Assembly (NCBI RefSeq): GCF_023898315.1
Contig: NC_064623.1
Coordinates: 12,971,140-13,035,139, forward strand
Origin: Schistocerca nitens
Taxonomy: Eukaryota > Arthropoda > Insecta > Orthoptera > Acrididae
Direction of reading: 5' to 3'
DNA: 64,000 nt
Both the position numbers and the translations under genes were made by a program. Positions 44,817 through 55,870 of the stretch are shown in pieces. A model generated the notes under the pieces. It ran no database searches. It saw only the letters and a list, made by a program, of their open reading frames with translations, and was not told the origin of the DNA. Position 1 is the first letter of the stretch, and every line of letters starts with the position of its first letter.

Positions 44817-45087
44817 AATACATCCAGAACATATACATAACTTTCATTATAACAAGTTAGATTAGATTAGATTAGATTAGATTAGATTAGATTAATACTA
44901 GTTCCATGGATCATGAATACGATATTTCGTAATGATGTGGAACGAGTCGAATTTTCCAATACATGACATAATTAGGTTAATTTAACAACATACTTAAGTT
45001 AATATAACAACTTTATTTTATTGTGTTTTTTGTTTTTCTTTATTTTTTATTTTTATTTTTTTAATTTTTTTATATATTTTTTTTCCC

Positions 45088-45360
45088 TTAATTTATATCT
45101 AAAAATTCCTCTATGGAGTAGAAGGAGTTCTCATTCAGAAATTCTTTTAATTTCTTCTTAAATACTTGTTGGTTATCTGTCAGACTTTTGATACTATTTG
45201 GTAAGTGACCAAAGACTTTAGTGCCAGTATAATTCACCCCTTTCTGTGCCAAAGTTAGATTTAATCTTGAATAGTGAAGATCATCCTTTCTCCTAGTATT
45301 GTAGTTATGCACACTGCTATTACTTTTGAATTGGGTTTGGTTGTTAATAACAAATTTCAT
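45088..45360 (-). pseudogene. LINE ORF2 C-terminal tail, displaced by the break
   Basis: A 90-codon frame with YNTRRKDDLHYSRLNLTLAQ, KGVNYTGTKVFGHLPNSIKS and a FLNENSFYSIEEFL end, aligned with the tail of the LINE at 39386-40030. It belongs to the same element as 45557-48268. The sequence between (45361-45510) still encodes the expected FWGNSSLRNKVF and RVIRIIAGVH blocks in shifted frame context. Confidence 0.85.
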
Positions 45361-45510
45361 AAGAGAGTATATATACTGAGAAGCTACTGTGAATATCCCT
45401 AGATCCTTAAATAAATGTCTGCAGGATGATCTTGGGTGGACTCCAGCTATTATTCTGATTACACGCTTTTGTGCAATAAATACTTTATTCCTCAGTGATG
45501 AATTACCCCA

Positions 45511-45604
45511 AAATTAGCTTACTACGCCTGTTTTCACTCATTGCTTTCGTATGGCATCAGCCATATGAAAGCAATGAGTGAAAATAGGCGTAGTAAGCTA
45601 ATTT
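45511..45604. repeat. Self-templated palindrome breaking ORF2
   Basis: A 44-bp left arm (45511-45554) is the reverse complement of 45561-45604 with two mismatches and a 6-nt loop. The right arm is the genuine coding DNA (minus sense LAYYAYFHSLLSYG). The left arm is an inverted copy of it inserted where IIFWGN should follow. Confidence 0.93.
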
Positions 45605-48268
45605 ACTAAGATGTTTATCACCAAAATTTGCAATGACCCTTATTGCATAAGTAGCTGAACTCAAACGTTTCAGCAGATCATCAATGTGTTTCTTCCAATT
45701 TAATCTCTCATCAATGGACACACCTAAAAATTTGTAATATTCTACCTTAGCTATATGCTTCTGATTAAGGTCTATATTTATTAATGGCGTCATACCATTC
45801 ACTGTACGGAACTGTATGTACTGTGTCTTATCAAAATTCAGTGAGAGTCCGTTTACAAGGAACCACTTAGTAATTTTCTGAAAGATAGTATTGACAATTT
45901 CATCAGTTAATTCTTGTTTGTCAGGTGTGATTACTATACTTGTATCATCAGCAAAGAGAACTAACTTTGCCTCTTCATGAATATAGAATGGCAAGTCATT
46001 AATATATAATAAGAACAACAAAGGACCCAAGACTGACCCTTGTGGAACCCCATTCTTGATAGTTCCCCAGTTTGAGGAATGTGCTGATCTTTGCATGTTA
46101 CGAGAACTACTTATTTCTACTTTCTGCACTCTTCCAGTTAGGTACGAATTAAACCATTTGTGCACTGTCCCTCTCATGCCACAATACTTGAGCTTGTCTA
46201 GCAGAATTTCATGATTTACACAATCAAAAGCCTTTGAGAGATCACAAAAAATCCCAATGGGTGGTGTTCGGTTATTCAGATCATTCAAAATTTGACTGGT
46301 GAAAGCATATATGGCATTTTCTGTTGAAAAACCTTTCTGGAAACCAAACTGACATTTTGTTAGTACTTCATTTTTACAGATATGTGAAGCTACTCTTGAA
46401 TATATTACTTTCTCAAAAATTTTGGATAAAGCTGTTAGAATGGAGATTGGACGGTAATTGTTGACATCAGATCTATCCCCCTTTTTATGCAAAGGTATAA
46501 CAATAGCATATTTCAGTCTATCAGGGAAAATGCCCTGTTCCAGAGAGCTATTACACAGGTGGCTGAGAATCTTACTTATCTGTTGAGAACAAGCTTTTAT
46601 TATTTTGCTGGAAATGCCATCAATTCCATGTGAGTTTTTGCTTTTAAGCAAGTTTATTATTTTCCTAATTTCAGAGGGAGAAGTGGGTGAGATTTCAATT
46701 GTATCAAATTGCATAGGTATGGCCTCTTTCATTAACAGCCTAGCATCTTCTAATGAACACCTGGATCCTACTATATCCACAACATTTAGAAAATGATTAT
46801 TAAAAATATTTTCAACTTCTGACTTTTTGTTCGTAAAGTTTTCATTCAATTTGATGGTAATACTGTCTTCCTCTGCTCTTGGTTGACCTGTTTCTCTTTT
46901 AATAATATTCCAAATTGTTTTAATTTTATTATCAGAGTTGCTGATTTCAGACATGATACACATACTCCTGGATTTTTTAATAACTTTTCTTAATATAACA
47001 CAGTAGTTTTTATAATTTTTGATAGTGTCTGGGTCACTACTCTTTCTTGCTGTCAGATACATTTCCCTTTTCCGGTTACAAGATATTTTTATACCCTTAG
47101 TAAGCCATGGTTTGTTACAAGGTTTCTTACGAGTATATTTAACTATTTTCTTGGGGAAGCAGTTTTCAAACGCATTTACAAAAATGTCATGAAATAAATT
47201 ATATTTTAAATTGGCATCAGGTTCACGGTACACCTCATCCCAGTCTAACTGCTGTAGGCTTTCCCTGAAATTTGCAATTGTTAAATCGTTGACTGAACGT
47301 ACTACTTTGGAGGACTGTTTAGTATTGCTGAATGGAGCTATGTCATATATTGTAACTAGCTGTGCACCATGATCAGAAAGACCATTCTCAACAGGCTGAG
47401 CATTTATCTGGTTAAACTTATCTTGGTCTATAAAGAAGTTATCTATCAGTGAGCTGCTATCCTTTACCACCCGAGTAGGAAAATCAATAACGGGTGTCAA
47501 ATTGAAAGAACCGAGTAATACTTCAAGGTCATTTTTCCTATTACCCTCTTTCAGAGAATCTACATTGAAGTCCCCACAAATAATAATTTGCTTCCCCCTG
47601 TCTGACAGATAGCACAACAAGGAGTCCAAATTTTTCAGAAATAGATGAAAATTTCCTGATGGGGACCTATATACAGTTACAATTATAAATGTGCCTTTAT
47701 TTAATTTAAGCTCACAGGCACATGCTTCTATATGTTTCTCTACACAAAACTTTTTTGTTTCTATACTTTTTGCACAATGATAACTTTTGACATATATGGC
47801 AACTCCTCCTTTCTCCATATTTTCTCTCATTACATGTGCAGAGAGCTTATATCCACTTACATTTACCTTATCCATATCAGTAACAATGTGATGCTCAGAC
47901 AGGCATAGTATATCTATTTCATTCTCAGCTTCTAAATCTTCTAAACAAACCAGAAGCTCATCTACTTTATTCTTTAAACTCCCAATATTTTGATGAAATA
48001 TACTTACATTATTTTTAATTATACTTTTATGAGAACCTTTCCTTATTCTAACATTTGCAGTACTCTCCTGTCTGAGTTTCTCATTGTGCTTAGGCCTAGT
48101 TCCTATACCAGTGGTCACACGGTGTTCAGAGAGGCAGATTATGTCAACTGGGTTGGGTGACTTTAATTCATCAATGCAATTACCTAGGACTGAGATACAA
48201 CTTGGTGGAGATAAAATTTCTGGTGATTGGTGAAAATTTATAATTGATAGCTGTGATTGGTGATCCAA
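45557..48268 (-). CDS. LINE ORF2: AP endonuclease and reverse transcriptase
   Basis: A 903-codon open frame. The endonuclease motifs are all present: FHQNIGSLKNK (Asn94), LCLSEHH (Glu125), VYRSPSG (Tyr200), CGDFNVD (Asp233, Asn235), SLIDNFF (Asp276) and SDH (298-300). RT motifs follow: IPLHKKGDRSDVNNYRPISI, FCDLSKAFD (Asp676), GVPQGSVLGPLLF and LFADDTS (Asp774, Asp775). The protein nicks the target and copies the element RNA from it. Residues 41-50 (VDIICLSEHR) repeat 118-127 (IDILCLSEHH), suggesting an internal duplication or an extended N-terminus. The frame ends prematurely at SLLSYG because of the palindrome at 45511-45604. The missing tail continues at 45360-45088. Confidence 0.9.
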   Translation of the reverse strand: MDHQSQLSIINFHQSPEILSPPSCISVLGNCIDELKSPNPVDIICLSEHRVTTGIGTRPKHNEKLRQESTANVRIRKGSHKSIIKNNVSIFHQNIGSLKNKVDELLVCLEDLEAENEIDILCLSEHHIVTDMDKVNVSGYKLSAHVMRENMEKGGVAIYVKSYHCAKSIETKKFCVEKHIEACACELKLNKGTFIIVTVYRSPSGNFHLFLKNLDSLLCYLSDRGKQIIICGDFNVDSLKEGNRKNDLEVLLGSFNLTPVIDFPTRVVKDSSSLIDNFFIDQDKFNQINAQPVENGLSDHGAQLVTIYDIAPFSNTKQSSKVVRSVNDLTIANFRESLQQLDWDEVYREPDANLKYNLFHDIFVNAFENCFPKKIVKYTRKKPCNKPWLTKGIKISCNRKREMYLTARKSSDPDTIKNYKNYCVILRKVIKKSRSMCIMSEISNSDNKIKTIWNIIKRETGQPRAEEDSITIKLNENFTNKKSEVENIFNNHFLNVVDIVGSRCSLEDARLLMKEAIPMQFDTIEISPTSPSEIRKIINLLKSKNSHGIDGISSKIIKACSQQISKILSHLCNSSLEQGIFPDRLKYAIVIPLHKKGDRSDVNNYRPISILTALSKIFEKVIYSRVASHICKNEVLTKCQFGFQKGFSTENAIYAFTSQILNDLNNRTPPIGIFCDLSKAFDCVNHEILLDKLKYCGMRGTVHKWFNSYLTGRVQKVEISSSRNMQRSAHSSNWGTIKNGVPQGSVLGPLLFLLYINDLPFYIHEEAKLVLFADDTSIVITPDKQELTDEIVNTIFQKITKWFLVNGLSLNFDKTQYIQFRTVNGMTPLINIDLNQKHIAKVEYYKFLGVSIDERLNWKKHIDDLLKRLSSATYAIRVIANFGDKHLSKLAYYAYFHSLLSYG

Positions 48269-48360
48269 TGTGCTAGAATTGTGCTGTTTAATTTCTTTCC
48301 TAAACTGAAGATTTGTTTCAATCCTGACCTCTCGTAGAACTTGACATCTTTCTGTCTTAC

Positions 48361-48963
48361 CTATCCTAAAAAAGGTGCTGCTCCAACACCTGTAACCACT
48401 GGTATTTTACCATTCATGGCAGTGCCTCCCCCCCTTAAATTTCCTGCTATTACCCCAGCCAGTTTCCCCTTCCCTTTCCTGTTGAGATGTAGGCCGTGCC
48501 TGGTATAGTCCCACCTACTGAGATAACCAACAGGAAGCACACCAATATGAGCCCCCGCACCCGACCCAAGCAGCCGTTCCAACTCCAAATTAACTCTCCC
48601 AACAGAAGAGTTCAAATGAGGCCGGTCATGGCGTCTCAGGACAGATACAAATTCAACATTGGTGTGTCTCGATGCCGACGCAATCTTTACCAGGTCACAC
48701 TCTATACTGTACCCAGGATCTCTGTCGATGCTGTTCCCTGGCCCTCCCACAATAACCACGGTGTCTTCCCTGGTAAATCCTTTACAGAGTGAACCTAAAT
48801 CCTCTGTCACCTGATCCAGACTAGCACTTGGTTTGAAAAAATTTGTGACCTGGTATTCTGGTCCTAATTCCTCCTGCAGAAGTTGGCCTACACCTCTGGC
48901 ATGAGAACTGCCTAACAACAAAACTTTCTTCCTTTTCGATGACTTTCCTACATTCTTTTTCAA
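48361..48963 (-). CDS. LINE ORF1 with SGNH/GDSL hydrolase-like domain
   Basis: A 200-codon frame upstream of ORF2. KVLLLGSSHARGVG (residues 13-26) corresponds to block I G-D-S-H of SGNH esterases, with Ser20 the likely nucleophile and Ser19 in place of Asp. VIVGGPGNS (70-78) matches block III G-x-N. DYTRHGLHLNRKGK (152-165) matches block V with Asp152 and His156/His159. Esterase-type ORF1 proteins are known in CR1/L2-like LINEs and are thought to act in RNP or membrane association. The reading frame extends upstream of the first Met (to about 49030), so the true N-terminus is probably truncated. The ORF1 to ORF2 gap is 92 bp. Confidence 0.8.
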   Translation of the reverse strand: MKKNVGKSSKRKKVLLLGSSHARGVGQLLQEELGPEYQVTNFFKPSASLDQVTEDLGSLCKGFTREDTVVIVGGPGNSIDRDPGYSIECDLVKIASASRHTNVEFVSVLRRHDRPHLNSSVGRVNLELERLLGSGAGAHIGVLPVGYLSRWDYTRHGLHLNRKGKGKLAGVIAGNLRGGGTAMNGKIPVVTGVGAAPFLG

Positions 48964-49035
48964 TTTCCTATTGAAAGTTTGTTGTGTCCTGTCTACACCT
49001 ACCTCTGCTTGAGGTTGAACAGAAACCCAAAGTAC

Positions 49036-49879
49036 TTCTCATGTCATTACTTTTTCCAAAAATGTTTACAAGTCTAATATAGTGTGGTGCACAGTTCGTA
49101 CCAAATAGCACAATACTTCCCAAATGTGCAAAAAATAAATATAATAGTCTAACAACTTCTCATAAATAATCAATACTCTATCAGTTAACCTCCTCTAAGC
49201 CTATAAAGTACAGAAACACAAAGCATTGTTAAATCTCATTTCATGCAAAACATTTTCTGTTTGTTGCAGTGATGTGCAAAATTCTGTCTTCAAAATGATG
49301 TAACATTTTGCAACAACAAATGAGAGTTCACTTACATAAATTTCCTTTAGCCAACCAGAACAAAATATAAACCATAATCATTGTCATTCCATGCGAAAAA
49401 TATTTTTCCTCAAATGCAGTAAAACAGGTGTGTCTCCTTTTCAAAACAAGAAAATTTCTCATCATCCAAGCACAACCATAAATAAGTTTTGTAAAGAAGA
49501 GAAATGGCAGCATCAGTAATAAGGAGTTTGAAATCATTTATTACAGCACATCGATTTCAGTCACTGTGTGACTATCTACAGTTCAAGGCGGTTTTATTTA
49601 CAAATCAAATATGGTATTAAAGTCTTGAAGACTCAACATTGTGTCTATACAGAAGAACATAGGAGCTGATGAACAATTTTTTTTTCTTTTAATGTATTTA
49701 TAAAACTCAATGCAAGTCAGCTTGTAGTTAAGCTGGCACTGTATGATCTATCCAATTATTATTGCACAGTGTTTGTACCATTCTACATCATAGTATAACT
49801 TATGGACACTACCTCTTGGAAATATTCCTGTGGCATATTTTATTATTGTGGTGCTTAATTTGCATACTACAGTTAATTG
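49036..49879. other. No feature seen
   Basis: AT-rich spacer between two LINEs; nothing recognised. Confidence 0.45.
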
Positions 49880-52251
49880 ACATTAGTTCATTTTATTATT
49901 ACATATTCATATGTATTACTACATGCCATATTATACAAAAATGACGAAGCCTATTTCATTAGAATGCTGTGTAAGTGTGCAAAGCAAAATACTATCTTGA
50001 AACTATATGTCAAGTGTTATAGGAAAAAGCACAGGGAAGCTATAGTTGCTGCAAAAAGGAAGCACAATCATTCACATATCAGAAAGGGTAACAACAAAAT
50101 GAAATCTATGTGGAAAGTTATTAATAATCTTACAGGCAAACATGGAAATGCAACTAATAAAATCATCATAAAACACGGAAATGGAATTGTTGATGATCCA
50201 CTTCTAATAGCTAATATATTTAATGATCATTATATTAATGTAGCCCAAAACCTGATCACCACTAAATATAATCCAAAGACAAAGATAACAACTCCAATAA
50301 ATGAAAGAACAATATATCTACTTCTCATAACACCCAAAGAACTACAAACAGCTATCAGCAAACTAAATAGTAAAATGACCTGGGGATTTGATAGTATCCC
50401 TGAAAAAATTATTATATATAGTACCGATAGTATGTCTCCCAACTTGTGGACATAATCAATGACTCCTTTCAAACTGGTGTGTTTCCAAGTAAACTTAAGC
50501 AGTCAACAGCAATACCAGTTTATAAAAGTGGTGACAAGTTTGACATTAAAAATTTCGGACCACTAACATTATTATCTGTATTTTCGAAAATAATTGAAAG
50601 AATAATTTATGATAGATTGCTAGACTTCCTAAACAAAAATAAGATTCTTGTGATTGCACAGAATGGTTTCAGAAAAGGCAAATCTACACAAACAGCTCTC
50701 TTCAGTTTCCTACAACTGGTTTACATAGCTATTGAGGACAAACAACTGATCTGTGGGTTGTTTTTGGACCTTTCCAAAGTGTTCGATCTAACAAATCATA
50801 ATCTACTGCTGTTAAAACTGTATAGTTATGGTGTCCGTGGTATTTACTACAAGTGGTTCAAGTCATATTTGACTGATAGGGAACAAAGAGCACAAATTTC
50901 TCAGGATGGAAATGTGTACCATTCTGTATATAAAAAAGTTAATTATGGGGTGCCCCAGGGCTCGGTATAGGGACCATTTTTATTCTTGATTTTTTATTAA
51001 TGACCTACCTCAACAGTTTTCAATGGGTGATACGATGTTATTTGCTGATGAAGCCAGCTTCATTATAAAAGGGAAGAATGATTATGAGATGTAGCAAAAA
51101 ATCGACAAAACAGCATAAGTGGCAGAAGAACAGTTTAAAGATAACTATATAGTTGTCGATGTCAAGAAAAGTGTAAGGATGAACTTCAACCATATATGGA
51201 ACAAAAATAGGACCAATGTAAAATTTACATTATCAAATAGCCAAATCCAGCAAAAGAATCACATAACATTTTTACGATTATGGGTGGATGAGCATCTAAG
51301 ATGGGAAAAACATGTAGAAATGCTTAACAAAAAATTAAGCAAGTACTGTTACATTTTAAGAGTGCTTAAAGATTGCTGCAACACCGCAACAGTGTTAAGT
51401 GCTTATTATGCATACATGCATAGTCTACTGAAGTACAGTATGGAATAATGTTCTGGGGAAATACCTCTTTTGCAAAGCAGTCTTTTAAGCTCCAAAAGAA
51501 AGCTTTAAGTGATGATGCCTGCACAGCACCATGTAGAGGTATCTTTAAGGAATTAAAAATCATGACTTTACCATCTATACTTATTTTTGAAAGCATTTGA
51601 TTAATTAAAAACCGAGTTTCAGCTTTGAATAGTGAAATCCACAGTTATCAAACAAGGAACAGGGATGACTATCAAAGGGATGTTCACAGAAAATAAATAT
51701 TTCAGGAAAGTGTTGTTTACAAACTAAAACTTCTGTACAGTGCATTGCCAGATAACATCAAAAAAAAAATACCAAGCACTAACACATTCAAATAGAACTA
51801 AAAAATCTACTAATAAACAACAGTTTCTACAGCATTAACGAATACCGTATCAGGAATTTTGCTCAAATCTGTAGGTTTGCTTCATAGCCCTCTAAACAAA
51901 AATTCGTAATTGTCAACCATTCCTAGATAAAACCAAACTTCTTTCATCAATGTATGTATGTAATTATGCACCTAGCTTTTGTGCTGTATGTTACTATGCC
52001 TAGTTAACTAAAGTACTGGTATTCAATAGTTTTAGTAAAATGGACCAAGGAGTTTCACAAGCTTTTATTCCGTCTGTATGTATGCAAGCAGAATAATGTT
52101 TTTGTTATAAAGGTGTATTGATACCAATGATAAGGTTTTGTACATAATGTAAATGTGAAATATTTCATACTATTCTATACTTTAACAAGTCCAATGTCAT
52201 GAATATGATAATACGGGTGCAAAAAAATAAATAAAAATAAAATAAATAAAT
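49880..52251 (+). mobile_element. Jockey/CR1-superfamily LINE, decayed, plus strand
   Basis: The plus strand encodes a linker (MKSMWKVINNLTG, IFNDHYINVAQNL), then RT motifs: AIPVYKSGDKFDIKNFGPLT, FRKGKSTQTALF, FLDLSKVFD, VNYGVPQGSV, and FADEAS at 51041 where FADD is expected. A tail with HITFLRLWVDEHLRWEKHV and FWGNTSFA follows. It has at least three stops or frameshifts. The 3' UTR ends in an A-rich (AAATA)n tail at about 52220-52251. The endonuclease is missing by 5' truncation. Confidence 0.8.
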
Positions 52252-52254
52252 AGT

Positions 52255-53990
52255 AAAATGATCAACAGTAGAAAGAAATTCTTGATTCTCGATTCCACAG
52301 TCTCTGACAGCAGTCGATTCCTTTCATTAGTCCACTGGGCCGACATAGCGAAAATAGTCTTTCCACAGTACTGTTGTGGGTGTGCAGAGACAACAAATAA
52401 ATAGAAAACAAATACATAATTTTGGCAGTTGGCATTTGCATTCAGGATTTTCGGTTTCCGTAAGAAAGTAAATCCACCTTTCTGCCACGGAGTGTTTAGA
52501 TTTCCATTCTTTCGAGTCACGCTTCGTTTTTAAAAGAACCTCTTCAGATACGTATATTCCTGAAACAATAGTAGCCTAAATCTTCACACCATTTTTTGCT
52601 CAGATATATTATACTGTTTTCTATCATCACTCTATCTGGTGTTTCAGATAGCATCATCCAATCAAATAACTGACATTTACTAAAAGAAATAGCCCATTTT
52701 TCTAAGTAATCAAATGCTGTGGTATAGAAAGTCTTTCTCTCTTCCTCAGATTTCGAAATCAAATTAATTATTTCTTGGTTAGGGTTCTCATTCTTTAATT
52801 TATTCAGATTCACCTTGATTGTCGATTAGTACATTTCTAATCTCAATTATCGAGACTTTGTTCTTCTTCGTGGTTTTTACATATTTTTCGAACAGAGCCA
52901 AGTCTGACTGGAGACACATGAAGTAAATTTCACTGATTGGGCTACTGAAAAAATGTGAAATTATTGTAGATGGCCTGTCTTCGGCGTCAAAAAACTGTTT
53001 CAGTGGAATTCAAAGCTTAACAATTCTCTCAACTGCGGGCCGGCATTAAGGACAGCCATCTTGATTTTGGGTGAGACAGAAGAGTCTGATGACTGATATC
53101 AAAGTATAAGCAGAAATCTTGCAGCTTCTCTGTCCTTACTGTGTGTACTGAAAAATAATTAAATATTTTCGTGACTATTGCAATGTCAGCATTTAAGACC
53201 CCAGCAGCGCTTGATATACAATTGTGGAGAATATGGGCTGGGCATCCAATTCCCTCTACGTTTTTTCCTAGTTCTTCTTTAATTTGGTGAAACACATTCC
53301 ACTGGTCACAGTCAATGAAGCTCTCCGAAGTTAGTACTGGTATGTCTCCACAAAAAGCGATTAATTTATCTAATGGAATTTGTAGTTGTCTTAAAGTGTC
53401 TGGACAAAACTTTGCAATTGTCTTCAATGTTTCTTTATTCAGCGAATCATACTTCAACAGCTTCTGTTGGATTCCGTCAGTTTCAGTGAAGTATTGAACA
53501 ACTAAAGGAAAGACCTTTTCAGCCTTGTGGTTCGATGTGTCGGTGCTTAAGCTGTCAAATGAAACTTCTTGAAATTGTTTTATGCACTCGGACATGCAGT
53601 ATGGTGCAATTATATTTTTAACAATTACTGTAGCTTTGGTCCTGGCTGTACACTGTTTTGCGGAGACTCAGGAGTCAGGATACAATGCGGCATTCACCTG
53701 TGTGGTACGGTCAGGAGAACTGAAGGATTGATGATGTTTGAGAACCTATAAGTTGTTGCTAGTTCTGCAGCAGCAACGAGTAATTCCTCCTGGGTGTCTC
53801 CTTTAATCATGAGTGTAGAAACAGGCTGTGACGTCAATATTACTGTGGATCTATTTGTATGATTCTTAGAAAAAATATGATGCCTCACATCTGCCTTACC
53901 TCCGTGAGTTACTGAGATGAAACTGTTACAAACTGTTACAAATCACTTCCTGATCTGTACGTCCTTTCTTGACAACTCTATTGCGTAATC
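52255..53990 (-). mobile_element. hAT-family transposase remnant
   Basis: Minus-strand fragments in transposase order. At 53880-53694 IFSKNHTNRST ... AAAELATTYRF. At 53595-53029 a 188-codon frame with NVFHQIKEELGKNVEGIGCP, AHILHN, KIFNYFSVHTVRTEKLQDFC and KSRWLSLMP, very like the catalytic region of Ac/KIAA1586-type hAT proteins. At 52813-52544 a helical insert (FYTTAFDYLEKWAISFSK). Near 52370-52280 SAQWTNERNRLLSETVESRI, the C-terminal dimerisation tail. Frameshifts separate the blocks. I did not find both terminal repeats. A LINE tail abuts its 3' end. Confidence 0.78.
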
Positions 53991-54779
53991 ATTCGAAAAG
54001 TGACACTTTCTCTTTCCATCCTCAGGAATTTTCGTAAGCTATGGTAAGTTTACTAGCCTGTAAACGGTCAATAATAACACTTTAGTCGTCGAAGTACACG
54101 TCACTATATGCTTCACGCCCTCTAAACCCGCAGTAAACATTTCGAACATTACTAACATTCACTCGTTATTCGTATTACGTTTAGAAAGAATCGTCGTATC
54201 AGATCACTATATAAAATGAGAATTGTTCTTCCACATGGCGCTGCTTAAATAGTTCCAGTCCCGTACTACTGGATGAGTCTGGTATTTTCTCGAATTATGG
54301 TGCTGGCATCGTCGATACAGGATACGCAGCGTGCAACGCCACCTGTGAGACGACCCTGTCAGCATAAAATTGTTGACATAAATATAACTAACTGAAGCTG
54401 CAATTACATGTTGCGCTAACAGATGGCATTACTTCAGTACTTGATCCAAGCTTAAAACAGTATTTTACAAAACAGTCACAAACTTGGGTCTTGTCTGGAT
54501 GTCAGAACAAGAAGGTCCATAACTGTGACTGTCGCGATATATCTGGATGGATGGCAACCCTACCCACAGAGGTGTTTAAACAATCATTGTTACAGTGCTT
54601 CATACGGAGTGGAATGGCAAAAAACCTTAATAACTGGTACAATGGTATCTACCCTCAACCATGCACTTCACAGTGGTCTGCAGAGTACAGTTAGTTAGGA
54701 CATGTCTCATAGATCACTTGAACGACTTTTTTATCTAAATGTTGCGGAACAAGTTGTTTTACAGTATATGTGCGCATGA
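53991..54779. other. No feature seen
   Basis: May include the 5' end of the hAT element; no inverted repeat identified. Confidence 0.4.
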
Positions 54780-55870
54780 TTAATGTTGACATTAAAGAAC
54801 ACATTATTATTTTTAGTCCTATTCATGAAATTACCCTGGATCCAGGGCAAACGATATTAAATTATATTTAAAACATGCTTCGCTACGTGTCACCCATTTT
54901 ATGTTGTTGGGCATATGATCAAAAATTTTTGTTGCTGCATACTGAACTTCTTTTTGAGCCACTGACATTTTAAGAATGACAATTTTTCCTCTAGTCTTGT
55001 AGGGATGGACAGCATTCTTCGTCTCATATTGTGATGGATTATTTTGGCGAATTTTATTACCGAATATATGTATTATGGCGGCACAGTTAAAATGCCTAGC
55101 TTCCTTAGGAGGTGCCTACATAGCTTCCATAGGTGAACACCACATATTATTGTTACTGCTCGGTTTTGTTTAATCAATATTTTGTTTCTAATTGATGAGT
55201 TACTCTGGGAAATTATTCCATAAGGCATTATTGAGTGAAAATATTTAAAATATATCAGGAGGTTGATACATTTCCAAGATTAGTGATTGTATGAAGAGCC
55301 AAAGAAGCTGAACTTAAATTGTTCGAGACGCACAGTAATATGCTTCCTCCAGTTAAAATTTTCATCAATGTGTACACCCTAAAATTTAGAGCATTCTACT
55401 CTATTTACTGATTCCTGCTCATGTGCTATGTCAATTGTTAGTGTGGCTGTATGTGTTATACTGAACTGAATGTTGTCTGTCTTTTCAAATTAACAGACAG
55501 TCCATTTTCAGATAACTCACTTACAGTTCTATGAGAAATACCATTTACCAACTCTTCTGTTGCTTTCTGAGGTTTGCTATAACACTAGTATCATCTGCAA
55601 AAAGTGCCAATTGTGCTTGTTGATAGTTAAATGAAAGGTCAGTCACATATGTAAGGAGTAGGAGTGGACCCAAAATTGAATCCTGTGGGACTCCCTTTGC
55701 GATTTTTTTTTCCTCACTCACCAAAATGTTGTACCTTTCCAACATTGCCTGGGTTATTCAGCACAGTATTTTGCATTCTGTTTGTTAAGTATGATTCAAC
55801 CCAGCTGTGCATAAAGCCATCAATTCCATAAAACTCGAGTTTTTCGAATATGATATAGATGTAGATGTAA
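54780..55870 (-). mobile_element. Jockey/CR1-superfamily LINE fragment, minus strand
   Basis: From 55745 the minus strand reads KKIAKGVPQDSILGPLLLL and QLALFADDTSVIA (RT motifs with the FADD intact). Near 55010-54880 it has the tail VHPYKTRGKIVILKMSVAQK and YAATKIFDHMPNNIK, aligned with the tails of the other LINEs here. Motif A and the endonuclease are missing and several stops are present. Confidence 0.75.

Larger units (their letters stand above)
44857..49035 (-). mobile_element. CR1/Daphne-like LINE, nearly full coding length
   Basis: Minus-strand non-LTR retrotransposon. Its 3' end is the (TTAGA)n tract at 44857-44894 (plus sense), preceded in element sense by GACTCGTTCCACATCATTAC and ATGGAACTAG. 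It carries an ORF1 with an SGNH-hydrolase fold (48361-48963) and an ORF2 with AP-endonuclease and RT (45557-48268 plus the displaced end 45088-45360). The 5' end is probably truncated near 49035, because ORF1 continues upstream without a start. Only one palindromic insertion breaks ORF2. Confidence 0.88.
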
